64,000 nucleotides of DNA from Streptococcus mitis (GTDB taxonomy: Bacteria; Bacillota; Bacilli; Lactobacillales; Streptococcaceae), in contig NZ_PKIE01000001.1 of assembly GCF_002860865.1 (NCBI RefSeq), positions 620,001 through 684,000 on the forward strand, written 5' to 3'. Position 1 is the stretch's first letter; each line of letters starts with the position of its first letter. Position numbers and translations under genes: made by a program. This document shows, in pieces, positions 40,309 through 49,588 of this stretch. The notes under the pieces were generated by a model. That model saw only the letters and a program-made list of their open reading frames with translations. It was not told where the DNA came from and ran no database searches.

Positions 40309-40571
40309 AGTAATTATTTCGACTGAGGTGATAAAAATACTGTGGCCAAAATTATTGACGGCTTAAAAATTTTAGAAAGCTTTCCTGAAGCTGGCTTTGA
40401 TGCAGATGAAAAAAATCGAACTTAAAATCAAAAGTAAGTACCCCACATGAGGAAAAATTATCGGGCAGTATATCTTGCTTTACTTTATCGATCAAACTCA
40501 AAGAACTGTTTTTCTTTCCCACTTATTCCACACCAAAAGCGACTATATTACCTTGCTACAAAGCAAAAATA
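40298..40571 (+). pseudogene. relE: Broken RelE/YafQ-type toxin gene
   Basis: Starts at an ATG overlapping relB by 11 bases, as in intact pairs, and reads MAYKVIISTEV, then shifts frame. The frame at 40343 reads VAKIIDGLKILESFPEAGFD; a third piece reads LLYFIDQTQRTVFLSHLFHT and ends TKSDYITLLQSK, the conserved toxin C-terminus. At least two frameshifts, a stop codon, and probably a missing stretch near the N-terminus. Confidence 0.8.
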
Positions 40572-40662
40572 ATAAAAACTCAAAATCATCATTTTGATGT
40601 CAACTGCTCCCTTAATAGCCTTGTGATTATAAAGAATACAGTCTTCATTTTAACTAGAAAAC

Positions 40663-40720
40663 AAAAAAACTTTGCACTCTAGCTAGCCACGAGATGTTTT
40701 CTAGAGTACAAAGTTTTTTT
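40663..40720. terminator. Terminator after the broken efeO
   Basis: AAACTTTG-x-ACTCTAG / CTAGAGT-x-CAAAGTTT stem with long A and T runs on both sides. 40572-40662 holds nothing recognisable. Confidence 0.75.
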
Positions 40721-40732
40721 ATTAGTGCAGAT

Positions 40733-41195
40733 TTACTCTTCCTTATCTTGATTTTCAGTTCCTTTAGTTGTATTGTCTTCCCAAAGGATACGCTCGATAC
40801 GGTGGAATCCTGACCAACCTTTCTCGGTCTTGTTTTCGTCCATATAGTCTGCCAAACGGAAGTCAATCTTGACATCTGACTCACCAAAACTCTCAGCGAT
40901 TGGTTCTGAACGCTCATAAGACATACGAATCAATGAATAGACCTTCTTGGCTTCTTCTAACTTACCTTCTTTCAACAGTTTGACAAAGCCTTCCGTATCT
41001 GTCAAAAGTTTATCGATTTGCTCTTGCACAAAAGTCTTATAGTCAGCAGTGGCCTTATCAAGCATTTTCTACTTGTCTTCATACAAGGCTGTAACCTTAG
41101 ATGAATCGGTTGTATCTGCTGATTTTTCAAACCTAACAGCACAAGCTTGTCAATAGCAAGGCTGAAGATAAAAGGACAAAACCTAGTTTTTTCAT
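40733..41195 (-). pseudogene. efeO: Truncated iron-uptake lipoprotein gene (EfeO/EfeM, imelysin family)
   Basis: The ATG at 41193-41195 begins a lipoprotein signal MKKLGFVLLSSALLLTSLC and then a stop. A frame change leads to EKSADTTDSSKVTALYEDK, a TAG, then MLDKATADYKTFVQEQIDKL and GWSGFHRIERILWEDNT, which is the N-terminal half of EfeO. The rest of the peptidase-like domain is gone. Three lesions, so surely not functional; no efeU or efeB is nearby. Confidence 0.8.
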
Positions 41196-41380
41196 TGTTT
41201 ACTCCTATCGGTTCAGGAAACCTGAATTAATTTTACGTTTTATTTTATCATGTTTTCACTCATTTTTTAATAAATTTTCAGAAAATTTAATGTTGGGGGA
41301 TTTATACTAACAATAGACTTTTAACCTCAAAATTGATAAAATAAGAAAGAAAATAAGATAAAAGGAAACTGTAAATCAAC

Positions 41381-41680
41381 ATGATGAACATGCAAAACAT
41401 GATGCGCCAAGCACAAAAACTTCAAAAACAGATGGAACAAAGCCAAGCAGAACTTGCTGCTATGCAATTTGTTGGCAAATCTGCTCAAGATCTTGTTCAA
41501 GCGACCTTAACTGGAGATAAGAAAGTTGTCAGCATTGACTTCAATCCAGCTGTCGTTGACCCAGAAGACCTCGAAACCCTTTCTGATATGACCGTTCAAG
41601 CCATCAACTCTGCTCTTGAACAAATCGATGAAACGACTAAGAAAAAATTAGGTGCTTTCGCCGGGAAATTGCCATTCTAA
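41381..41680 (+). CDS. YbaB/EbfC nucleoid-associated protein
   Basis: 99 aa DNA-binding dimer of the YbaB family ([19 protein letters not shown], then [20 protein letters not shown]). AAGGAAAC precedes an ATG-rich start, and the exact ATG among several is uncertain. Not next to recR or dnaX here. Confidence 0.9.
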
Positions 41681-41691
41681 TAAAAATCACA

Positions 41692-41735
41692 AAAACGCAT
41701 AATGTAAAGTGCCAGACCTTGATATTATGCGTTTT
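41692..41735 (+). terminator. ybaB terminator
   Basis: AAAACGCATAAT / ATTATGCGTTTT perfect 12-base stem with a 20-base loop. One arm recurs near 24480. Confidence 0.75.
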
Positions 41736-41789
41736 ATTGTGTCAAGACTTACTTGATTTCTCCTCGAATCAAGTTTTGTCTCACTTTTA

Positions 41790-42563
41790 TTATATTTTTT
41801 CAACTAAGTCTTTTATCATTCGATGTAGTTCTTCTATCTTTTCAGATTGTTTCTCTATTAATATTCTCTGACTAGATAATTCATCTTGGAGTTTATCAAA
41901 TTGTATCTGTTCGTCTGGATTCTCCTTTACAAAAAAGTTCGTTAAGGTACTTGTTAACATTCCTATTGTACTAATCCCTACCAACATTAATAAAACAGCT
42001 ATCCATTTCCCAAAAAGGGAAACTGGAACAATATCACCATAACCAACAGTGGTTACTGTCACAAGAGCCCACCAAAGACTATCTGAGAATGATTTTTCTT
42101 CAACTACAGATAAAATTGAACTTCCTACTAGCACGATAAAGATATTAACATACAAGATATAAATCAGGCCATTTGTTCGTAAGAATCTACTAATTTTTCT
42201 TTCTAATTTACCTGTAAGTCCAATTATTCTAAGTAAACGAGTCAGTTTCAGTAATTTTGTCATCCTTGCTAAGCGAAAGATACGTCCTAATCGAAACACT
42301 ATAAAAATAGCATTTAAAGGTAGGATAGCTAGCAGATCAAAGATATTTTCAATTATGAATCGCCATTTCTCTTTACTTAAAAAGAACCGCCAGCCATAAT
42401 CTACCACAAAAACACCCCAAAGTAGTAAATCAATAATGTTGTACGTATGATTGTCCAAATCGACCATCTCAGCAAATCCAAGCAATACCAGAATAACAGA
42501 GATTAACGCAAGTATGATAATAGTTGTGTCATAGTAATCCTCAAATAACCATTTTCTTTTCAC
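41790..42563 (-). CDS. Voltage-gated-type potassium channel
   Basis: 257 aa with six membrane segments. S4 carries regularly spaced Arg/Lys (FRLGRIFRLARMTKLLKLTR), and the pore has TVTTVGYGDIVP. A C-terminal coiled coil follows. The start is GTG at 42563 with AGGAGAAG upstream. Bacterial Kv-like channel, presumably for membrane potential; no RCK domain is present. Confidence 0.9.
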   Translation of the reverse strand: MKRKWLFEDYYDTTIIILALISVILVLLGFAEMVDLDNHTYNIIDLLLWGVFVVDYGWRFFLSKEKWRFIIENIFDLLAILPLNAIFIVFRLGRIFRLARMTKLLKLTRLLRIIGLTGKLERKISRFLRTNGLIYILYVNIFIVLVGSSILSVVEEKSFSDSLWWALVTVTTVGYGDIVPVSLFGKWIAVLLMLVGISTIGMLTSTLTNFFVKENPDEQIQFDKLQDELSSQRILIEKQSEKIEELHRMIKDLVEKI

Positions 42564-42622
42564 ACTACTTCTCCTATATCATTTGTAAACATTATACCAC
42601 ACCAAATCCCTACTAGATATCT

Positions 42623-42651
42623 AAAAAAGAAGGCACATTCGCCTTCTTTTT
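42623..42651 (-). terminator. vicRKX terminator
   Basis: AAAAAAGAAGGC / GCCTTCTTTTT hairpin with a six-base loop, right at the vicX stop. Confidence 0.85.
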
Positions 42652-43459
42652 ATATATCTGTCAATGGTGTTGCGGTATCTGGTGAGGTATCATAAACCTT
42701 AAAGTCTACTCCAACTCCCAGATCAGCTTGTGCTAGCTGGTTGACCATGGTCATGTGAGCCAGCTCCTTGATATTGTTTTCCTTAGACAAGTGACCAAGA
42801 TAGATTTTCTTAGTGCGATTTCCTAGCGTCCGAATCATGGCTTCAGCACCGTCCTCGTTAGAAAGGTGACCGAGATCAGATAGGATTCGTTGTTTGAGTC
42901 GCCAAGCATAGGAACCTGCTCGTAAAATCTCTACATCATGGTTGGACTCGATAAGATAGCCATCTGCATTTTCGACAATCCCTGCCATACGGTCACTAAC
43001 ATAACCAGTATCTGTCAAAAGGACAAAACTCTTATCATCCTTCATAAAGCGATAGAACTGCGGTGCGACTGCATCATGACTCACACCAAAACTCTCGATA
43101 TCGATATCTCCAAAGGTTTTGGTTTTGCCCATTTCAAAGATATGCTTTTGTGAAGAATCTACCTTGCCAAGATACTTGCTATTTTCCATAGCCTGCCAAG
43201 TCTTTTCATTGGCATACAAATCCATACCATACTTGCGAGCCAAAACACCCACTCCATGGATATGGTCTGAATGCTCATGCGTAATCAAAATAGCATCCAG
43301 ATCTTCTGGTTTGCGATTAATTTCAGCAAGGAGACTGGTAATTTTCTTGCCAGACAAGCCTGCATCCACTAAAAGCTTCTTTTTTGGAGTTTCCAGATAA
43401 AAGGAATTTCCACTGGAACCCGACGCTAAAATACTGTATTTAAAGCCTGTTTCACTCAT
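42650..43459 (-). CDS. vicX: VicX/YycJ metallo-beta-lactamase-fold hydrolase
   Basis: 269 aa with the HxHxDH metal site in ITHEHSDHIHG. YycJ-family proteins are 5'-3' exonuclease-like; the role in streptococci is linked to the Vic system and DNA repair. One base separates it from the vicK stop; third gene of vicRKX. Confidence 0.93.
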   Translation of the reverse strand: MSETGFKYSILASGSSGNSFYLETPKKKLLVDAGLSGKKITSLLAEINRKPEDLDAILITHEHSDHIHGVGVLARKYGMDLYANEKTWQAMENSKYLGKVDSSQKHIFEMGKTKTFGDIDIESFGVSHDAVAPQFYRFMKDDKSFVLLTDTGYVSDRMAGIVENADGYLIESNHDVEILRAGSYAWRLKQRILSDLGHLSNEDGAEAMIRTLGNRTKKIYLGHLSKENNIKELAHMTMVNQLAQADLGVGVDFKVYDTSPDTATPLTDI

Positions 43460-43460
43460 T

Positions 43461-44810
43461 CTAGTCTTCTACTTCATCCTCCCATACTTCTTCTTTCACT
43501 GCATCCTTATCATAAGGGAGCACAATGGTAAAGGTTGATCCCTTACCGTATTCACTCTTGGCCCAAATAAAGCCTTTATGTTGTTTGATAATTTCTTTGG
43601 CAATAGACAGTCCCAGACCTGTTCCACCCTGGGCACGACTTCTAGCACGATCCACACGATAAAAACGGTCAAAAATACGTGGTAAATCCTGCTTAGGAAT
43701 ACCCAAACCTTGGTCTGAGATGGATAAAATCATCTGATCATCAGTCGTCTTCATGGTCACTGTGATTTTTCCACCATCTGGCGAATACTTGATGGCATTG
43801 TTAAGAATATTATCAATCACCTGTGTCATCTTATCTGTATCAATTTCAATCCAGACAGAGGTAATTGGATAATCCCTTACCAAATCATATTTTTTCTCTT
43901 CATCCTGCCCTCTTATCTGATCAAAACGGTTGAGGATAAAAGTAATAAAGGCAGTAAAGTTAATCAGTTCCACATCTAGGTGACTGGTCGCATTATCAAT
44001 CCGTGAGAGATGGAGGAGATCCGTCACCATTCGCATCATACGGTTGGTTTCATCTAGAGATACCTTGATAAAGTCTGGTGCTACAGTTTCACACAAAGCC
44101 CCCTCATCCAAGGCTTCAAGATAAGATTTCACACTAGTTAGAGGAGTACGTAGCTCATGACTAACGTTGGAAACAAAGAGCCTCCGTTCGCGTTCTTCCT
44201 TCTCCTGCTCCGTCGTATCATGCAAAACAGCAACCAGACCCGAAATAAAGCCAGACTCTCGACGAATCAAGGCAAAGCGAACACGGAGGCTTAGATACTC
44301 ACCATTAGCATCCTGAGAATCAATGATGAGCTCAGGAATTTGGGTAATCAAATCACGAAGTTCATACTCATCTTCAATCTTAAGTAACTCTAGGATACTC
44401 TTGTTAAGAACATCTTCTTTCTGAACACCTAACTGTTTCTTAGCCATGTCATTAATCATAGTAATCTTACCACGACGATTGGTCGCAAGGACTCCGTCGG
44501 TCATGTAAGATAGGATACTATGTAATCGTTTACTCTCTTGTTCCAGATTTTCTTGGGTTAAACGAATTACTTCTGATAAATCATTGAGATTATTAGTAAT
44601 ATTGGTGATTTCAGAGCTTCCCTGCATATCCAATACCTGAGAATAATCTCCTGCAATCAGGTCTTTTACCTTTTGATTGATTTGCTTCAACCGAATATTA
44701 TCCCGACGATTTTCTAGTAAGAGCAAGGTCACCACTAAAATAAAGCCAAGTAGAATGAGGATAAAGATAAAATCACTGGTTAAAACTGTATCTTTAATTA
44801 GTTTAATCAT
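43461..44810 (-). CDS. vicK: Sensor histidine kinase VicK (WalK)
   Basis: Membrane sensor for cell-wall homeostasis. One membrane segment (about residues 13-32) with almost no external loop, a HAMP-like linker, a PAS domain (about 93-205), phospho-acceptor His218 in [10 protein letters not shown], and the ATPase boxes [14 protein letters not shown] and [13 protein letters not shown]. 449 aa. The first 13 residues ([13 protein letters not shown]) differ from the pneumococcal sequence as I recall it. Its start overlaps vicR by 8 bases. Confidence 0.95.
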   Translation of the reverse strand: MIKLIKDTVLTSDFIFILILLGFILVVTLLLLENRRDNIRLKQINQKVKDLIAGDYSQVLDMQGSSEITNITNNLNDLSEVIRLTQENLEQESKRLHSILSYMTDGVLATNRRGKITMINDMAKKQLGVQKEDVLNKSILELLKIEDEYELRDLITQIPELIIDSQDANGEYLSLRVRFALIRRESGFISGLVAVLHDTTEQEKEERERRLFVSNVSHELRTPLTSVKSYLEALDEGALCETVAPDFIKVSLDETNRMMRMVTDLLHLSRIDNATSHLDVELINFTAFITFILNRFDQIRGQDEEKKYDLVRDYPITSVWIEIDTDKMTQVIDNILNNAIKYSPDGGKITVTMKTTDDQMILSISDQGLGIPKQDLPRIFDRFYRVDRARSRAQGGTGLGLSIAKEIIKQHKGFIWAKSEYGKGSTFTIVLPYDKDAVKEEVWEDEVED

Positions 44811-45510
44811 TATTTCTCATATAATAACCAACACCGCGACGTGTTAGGATATACTCAGGACGACTTGGTGTGTCTTCAATCTTCTCACGCAAACGTCTGA
44901 TAGTTACATCAACAGTCCGAACATCTCCGAAATAATCGTAACCCCAGACCGTTTCAAGCAAGTGTTCACGTGTAATCACTTGACCGATATGAGAAGCCAA
45001 ATGGTACAAGAGTTCAAATTCACGGTGGGTTAAATCTAGTTCTTCACCGTATTTCTTAGCAACATAGGCATCTGGAACAATCTCCAAGTCCCCAATTTGC
45101 AAGGGTTGAGTTTTATTTTCATCTGATTCTTGATTATCTACAGAAACCAAGTCCGTGCGACGAAGAAGAGCTTTAACACGCGCCTGCAACTCACGATTTG
45201 AGAAGGGTTTTGTCACATAGTCATCCGCTCCAAGCTCCAAACCGATAACCTTATCAAATTCACTGTCTTTAGCTGACAGCATGATAATAGGCACACTACT
45301 AGTCTTGCGAATAGTCTTCGCAACTTCTAAACCATCAATTTCTGGAAGCATCAAATCCAAAATAATAATATCTGGCTGCTCTGCTTCAAATTGCTCTAGC
45401 GCTTCACGACCGTTAAAAGCAGTTACAACTTCGTAACCTTCCTTGGTCATATTAAACTTGATAATATCTGAGATTGGTTTTTCATCATCTACAATTAATA
45501 TTTTTTTCAT
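44803..45510 (-). CDS. vicR: Response regulator VicR (WalR)
   Basis: OmpR-type regulator, essential in S. pneumoniae, controlling murein hydrolase genes. Receiver with Asp52 in IILDLMLP, Lys in [10 protein letters not shown], and a C-terminal winged helix ([18 protein letters not shown]). The ATG at 45510 (235 aa) has AAGGTG upstream and lies 15 nt after the predicted transcription start; the longer frame from 45552 starts upstream of the -10 and is rejected. Confidence 0.96.
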   Translation of the reverse strand: MKKILIVDDEKPISDIIKFNMTKEGYEVVTAFNGREALEQFEAEQPDIIILDLMLPEIDGLEVAKTIRKTSSVPIIMLSAKDSEFDKVIGLELGADDYVTKPFSNRELQARVKALLRRTDLVSVDNQESDENKTQPLQIGDLEIVPDAYVAKKYGEELDLTHREFELLYHLASHIGQVITREHLLETVWGYDYFGDVRTVDVTIRRLREKIEDTPSRPEYILTRRGVGYYMRNND

Positions 45511-45531
45511 ATGTTCACCTTTTTCTCTACT

Positions 45532-45540
45532 ATTATACCA
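45532..45540 (-). promoter_or_regulatory. Extended -10 promoter of vicRKX
   Basis: Minus strand TGGTATAAT, predicted +1 near 45525. Confidence 0.65.
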
Positions 45541-45565
45541 AAAAAATAGCAAGAAGACACAATAG

Positions 45566-46741
45566 CTAGTCTTTGCTACTGTCTAAGTTGGCTTGTGCAT
45601 AAGCCTGCCAGATTTTTTGTTGGGGTTTGGCAAGTGGAACATCCTTGAACTCTTCTGGTGAAAGCCAGCGAACTTCCCTATCTGAAAAATCATGAAAGTC
45701 ACTCACCTGACCTGCTACAATTTGAACATGCCACTTTCGATGGCTAAAGACATGCTTGACAGTCTCAAAACAAACATCAAGCCAATCAACTTCTAGGTCA
45801 TAGTCCTGCTGGAAACTCTCTTCTGGACTGGGGCCAAAGTTTACACTTTCTTCTGCAACCTGATGAAAGAGGTCAAACTGCTCCTCTTGCAAAAACTCAT
45901 CTACTTCTATCAAGGGAAAATGCCAAAATCCTGCCAACAACTTTTCACTCTCATTTTTTTCAAGTAAAAATTGTCCTTGAGTATTTTTGACCACCAAGGC
46001 TTTAAGATAAATTGGGACAGGCTTTTTCTTGGGAGCCTTAATTGGATAACAGTCCATTGTGCCATTCTGATATGCCGCACTGAAGTCCTTAACTGGGCTT
46101 TCTTCTGGTCTTGGATTTACAGGCGCCTCAATATCTGAGCCCAAGTCCATCAAGGCTTGATTAAAGTCACCAGGCCTTTCTGGGTCAATCAGGATTTCCA
46201 TCATTGCCTGAAAAATTTTGCGATTACTTGGAATCCCAATATCATGGTTGACTTCGAACAGGCGGGCCAAAACACGCATAACATTACCATCTACAGCTGG
46301 CTCAGGCAAGTTAAAAGCAATACTGGATATGGCTCCGGCCGTGTAAGGGCCAATTCCTTTCAAACTGGAAATTCCTTCATAGGTGTTTGGAAATTGACCA
46401 CCAAAGTCAGTCATAATCTGCTGGGCTGCAGCCTGCATATTACGAACTCGAGAATAATATCCCAGTCCCTCCCAAGCCTTTAACAAACGCTCTTCAGACG
46501 CATTCGCCAAACTTTCCACTGTTGGAAACCAGTCCAAGAACCGTTCATAGTAAGGAATAACCGTATCCACCCTGGTCTGCTGGAGCATAATTTCAGACAC
46601 CCAGATATGATAAGGATTTTTACTTCTACGCCACGGTAAATCTCGCTTGTTTCCATCATACCAGTTGAGGAGTTTCTCACGAAAAGAAAGGATCTTCTCC
46701 TCCGGCCACATGACGATACCATATTCTTTCAAATCTAACAT
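45566..46741 (-). CDS. mutY: Adenine DNA glycosylase MutY lacking the Fe-S cluster ligands
   Basis: Removes adenine opposite 8-oxoguanine. Catalytic Glu50 (SEIMLQQTR) and Asp151 (AVDGNVMRV) are present, with the helix-hairpin-helix [10 protein letters not shown] and a C-terminal 8-oxoG-reading NUDIX-like domain. The loop that normally holds Cys-x6-Cys-x2-Cys-x5-Cys reads [18 protein letters not shown], with Glu205, Pro212, Ser215 and Ser221 instead, so no cluster can bind. 391 aa. The -10 TGTTATACT at 46748-46756 puts +1 on the first ATG (leaderless); Met11 is an alternative start. Confidence 0.93.
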   Translation of the reverse strand: MLDLKEYGIVMWPEEKILSFREKLLNWYDGNKRDLPWRRSKNPYHIWVSEIMLQQTRVDTVIPYYERFLDWFPTVESLANASEERLLKAWEGLGYYSRVRNMQAAAQQIMTDFGGQFPNTYEGISSLKGIGPYTAGAISSIAFNLPEPAVDGNVMRVLARLFEVNHDIGIPSNRKIFQAMMEILIDPERPGDFNQALMDLGSDIEAPVNPRPEESPVKDFSAAYQNGTMDCYPIKAPKKKPVPIYLKALVVKNTQGQFLLEKNESEKLLAGFWHFPLIEVDEFLQEEQFDLFHQVAEESVNFGPSPEESFQQDYDLEVDWLDVCFETVKHVFSHRKWHVQIVAGQVSDFHDFSDREVRWLSPEEFKDVPLAKPQQKIWQAYAQANLDSSKD

Positions 46742-46747
46742 ATCTCT

Positions 46748-46756
46748 AGTATAACA
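46748..46756 (-). promoter_or_regulatory. Extended -10 promoter of mutY, leaderless arrangement
   Basis: Minus strand TGTTATACT; +1 predicted at 46741, the A of the ATG. From here to the BOX at 46920 nothing else is recognisable. Confidence 0.55.
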
Positions 46757-46919
46757 CAGAAGGTTTCACCTGTCTTTGTATCTGATTTATAATATTTTCA
46801 ATAGACAGTATATGACTTTTCTTTCTACTTAAATATTTTTAATATGACTTCAGCTGAAAATCAATATAATATCATAGAATGCAATTATCCATCTTCATGG
46901 TTTGATTTTGAGACAAATA

Positions 46920-47069
46920 ATACTCAATGAAAATCAAAGAGAAAACTAGGAAGCTAGCCACAGGTTGCTCAAAGCACTGCTTTGAGATTGTAGATAAGAC
47001 TAACGAAGTCAGTCACATATATAATCCAAGGTGAAGCTGACGTGGTTTGAAGAGATTTTAAAAGAGTAT
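46920..47069 (+). repeat. BOX-type repeat, long form
   Basis: ATACTCAATGAAAATCAAAG at the left, GAAGAGATTTTAAAAGAGTAT at the right, with the internal GACTAACGAAGTCAGTC palindrome. 150 bp, between mutY and hup. Confidence 0.85.
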
Positions 47070-47232
47070 AAGCTAGAAATACAGTATTATTTAAAATAGT
47101 CGATCATCCTACGGATAAACAATAAAGACTCATCTCTCTTATAAAACAATGAAAACGCAGATTGATATCATCCTAAAACAAGTAACAAAGGGAAAAATAG
47201 TGTTTTGCCCCAAAAATGCCCCAAAACAAACA

Positions 47233-47279
47233 AAAAAGCCTGTCACACAAGCTCAAATGCTTGATATGACAGGCTTTTT
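47233..47279 (-). terminator. hup terminator
   Basis: Perfect 13-base stem AAAAAGCCTGTCA / TGACAGGCTTTTT with a 21-base loop. Closely similar to the terminator at 7135-7183, including the CTTGATATGA in the right arm and upstream GCCCC. Confidence 0.85.
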
Positions 47280-47288
47280 AAAGACTAA

Positions 47289-47564
47289 TTATTTAACAGC
47301 GTCTTTAAGAGCTTTACCAGCTTTGAATGCTGGAACTTTAGAAGCTGCAATTGTGATTTCTTTACCAGTTTGTGGGTTGCGACCTTTACGTGCAGCACGC
47401 TCACGAACTTCAAAGTTACCAAAACCGATCAATTGAACTTTTTCACCAGCTGCAAGGTAGTCAGCTACTGCTGAAAATACAGCTTCAACTGCTGCTGCTG
47501 AGTCTTTCTTAGTCAATTCTGTAGCTTCTGCTACTTTAGCGATCAAATCTTGTTTGTTTGCCAT
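47289..47564 (-). CDS. hup: DNA-binding protein HU
   Basis: 91 aa histone-like protein. [20 protein letters not shown] start and the DNA-clasping arm [29 protein letters not shown] precedes the ATG. The only HU in streptococci and essential there. Confidence 0.97.
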   Translation of the reverse strand: MANKQDLIAKVAEATELTKKDSAAAVEAVFSAVADYLAAGEKVQLIGFGNFEVRERAARKGRNPQTGKEITIAASKVPAFKAGKALKDAVK

Positions 47565-47671
47565 GTTAATGATTCCTCCAAATTAATTTCTAATTAACAA
47601 ATATAATCATATCCTAAAATCCCTTATAGGTCAAGTTAAAAACGCTGTTTATTCGCATTTTCTTTATTTTT

Positions 47672-48511
47672 TTAGGAATGGTAACGTACCAAAATAGCCC
47701 ACGCATTCTCACCTGTATGAGTCTGAATAATAGAACCGGTTTCTAAAACAGAAATTGGTTTTTCAACATAGGCTTGTAAACTTTCTTTCATCTCTTTTGC
47801 CCAGTCAGCATTACCAGAATATGAAATTCCAATCTCTGCTACAGAACGTTCAGAGAGAGATGTTGTCAACTCATCTAACCATTTTTTAAAGGTTTTAGCT
47901 CCACGACCTTTAACAATTGGCTGCAATTCATGGTCTTTCATTTGCATGACAACACGGATATTGAGAAGTGAGCTCAACAATCCAGTTACACGGCCAATTC
48001 GTCCACCTTTTACTAGATTTTCTAGAGTAGAAACACCAATATAAAGCTCTGTATGTTTTTTTACCTCTTCAACGTGAGATAAAATTTCCGCCATATCTTT
48101 GCTTTCTTGTGCTAATTTCGCAGCCTCAACAACTTGGAATTTCAAGGCTTGGTCAGTAAAGGAACTATCGATAACTGTCACGTCGGCAGTAGATAGGCTG
48201 GCACCTTGGCGTGCTGCTTCTACAGTCCCCGAAAGAGCATGGGACATATGAATAGCAAGAATCTGGCTACCATCTTTGCATAGGTCTTCAAAAACTTCAG
48301 CAAAGACACCTACAGGAGGTTGACTTGTCTTAGGAAGATTCTTACTTGCTTGCATCAACTGAAGAAATTTACCTTCCTCTTTCAAATCCGCATCAGAATA
48401 AACAACATTATCAATCATTACAGATAATGGAACAATTGTAATATCTAATTGTTTTACTAGTTCTGGTTCAATAGTAACAGATGAATCGGTTACAATCTTA
48501 ATTTTTGTCAT
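47672..48511 (-). CDS. DegV-family fatty-acid-binding protein
   Basis: 279 aa. [12 protein letters not shown] start, SQPPVG, and the [15 protein letters not shown] segment that contacts the fatty acid carboxylate. Likely a FakB-type subunit presenting exogenous fatty acids to a FakA kinase; streptococci have several. Which fatty acid it prefers cannot be read from sequence. Confidence 0.88.
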   Translation of the reverse strand: MTKIKIVTDSSVTIEPELVKQLDITIVPLSVMIDNVVYSDADLKEEGKFLQLMQASKNLPKTSQPPVGVFAEVFEDLCKDGSQILAIHMSHALSGTVEAARQGASLSTADVTVIDSSFTDQALKFQVVEAAKLAQESKDMAEILSHVEEVKKHTELYIGVSTLENLVKGGRIGRVTGLLSSLLNIRVVMQMKDHELQPIVKGRGAKTFKKWLDELTTSLSERSVAEIGISYSGNADWAKEMKESLQAYVEKPISVLETGSIIQTHTGENAWAILVRYHS

Positions 48512-48618
48512 AGTATCAATCTTTCTATTTTAGGATTCAGATTGGTTTTCTTACTTCTAATTATATCAAAAAAAGATTAAAAATCCTAATGGAGTCAATC
48601 AAATTTTCCGTAAAAATT

Positions 48619-48627
48619 TGATATAAT
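48619..48627 (+). promoter_or_regulatory. Extended -10 promoter of the YitT gene
   Basis: TGATATAAT; +1 near 48634, then AGAGGTG and the ATG at 48653. Confidence 0.65.
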
Positions 48628-48652
48628 CAACTTATAAGAAAAGAGGTGTCCT

Positions 48653-49501
48653 ATGATTAAAAAAATTTACCCCATTTTAACCATTTTACTAGGTGCTGCT
48701 ATTTATGCTTTTGGACTGACTTATTTTGTAGTTCCCCGTCATCTCTTTGAAGGAGGGGCGACAGGTATTACCCTCATCACCTTTTATCTTTTTAAAATCC
48801 CTGTTTCGCTCATGAACTTGCTGATTAACATTCCCCTTTTCATCCTAGCTTGGAAAATATTTGGAGCAAAATCCCTCTATTCTAGTTTGCTCGGAACCTT
48901 AGCCTTGTCTGCCTGGTTGGCTTTTTTCGAGCGTATTCCCCTTCATATTGACCTTCAAGGTGATTTACTAATCACAGCTCTTATAGCGGGAATTCTATTG
49001 GGAATCGGTCTTGGAATTATATTTAATGCTGGAGGTACAACTGGTGGTACTGATATTCTAGCTCGTATTCTCAATAAATACACTCATATATCAATGGGAA
49101 AACTGCTCTTTATCTTAGATTTTTGTATTCTCATGCTCATTCTCCTAATCTTCAAGGACTTGAGATTGGTTTCTTACACGCTCTTATTTGATTTTATCGT
49201 TTCTCGTGTCATTGATTTGATTGGAGAAGGTGGCTATGCTGGTAAAGGCTTTATGATTATCACAAAACGTCCTGACCAACTTGCTAAAGCGATTAATGAT
49301 GATCTAGGAAGAGGCGTTACTTTTATTTCTGGTCAAGGCTACTATAGTCAAAAAGATTTGAAGATTATCTACTGTATTGTCGGTAGAAATGAGATTGTGA
49401 AAATGAAGGAAATGATTCATCGAATCGATCCTCAAGCCTTTATAACCATTACAGAAGCCCATGAAATCCTTGGAGAAGGATTCACCTTTGAAAAAGAATA
49501 A
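48653..49501 (+). CDS. YitT-family membrane protein (DUF161/DUF2179)
   Basis: 282 aa. Five or six hydrophobic segments in residues 1-200 with the conserved FEGGATGITL and NAGGTTGGTDILARIL motifs, then a soluble C-terminal DUF2179 domain (GVTFISGQGYYSQKD). Function unknown. Convergent with ribF. Confidence 0.85.
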   Translation: MIKKIYPILTILLGAAIYAFGLTYFVVPRHLFEGGATGITLITFYLFKIPVSLMNLLINIPLFILAWKIFGAKSLYSSLLGTLALSAWLAFFERIPLHIDLQGDLLITALIAGILLGIGLGIIFNAGGTTGGTDILARILNKYTHISMGKLLFILDFCILMLILLIFKDLRLVSYTLLFDFIVSRVIDLIGEGGYAGKGFMIITKRPDQLAKAINDDLGRGVTFISGQGYYSQKDLKIIYCIVGRNEIVKMKEMIHRIDPQAFITITEAHEILGEGFTFEKE

Positions 49502-49511
49502 AAAGAGGTAG

Positions 49512-49558
49512 TGTAGTGACCTCAAAAGTTAGACTTATTCATCTATCTTTTGGGTTAC
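49512..49558. repeat. Small inverted repeat resembling IS3-family ends
   Basis: TGTAGTGACCTCAAAAGTTAG on the left and a diverged copy TGTAACCCAAAAGATAGA inverted on the right. Flanking AAAAAGAGG / CCTCTTTTTT could also make this a terminator for the convergent yitT and ribF genes. Confidence 0.35.
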
Positions 49559-49588
49559 AAACAGCCTCTTTTTTAATTACCCAAACTC

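Noticed and set aside
47149..47436. 95-codon plus-strand frame over the hup terminator
   Set aside because: It runs through a perfect terminator and antisense to hup; no ribosome site.
49512..49558. Complete insertion sequence at the IS3-like ends
   Set aside because: Only 47 bp and no transposase; at most a remnant, and it may simply be a terminator.
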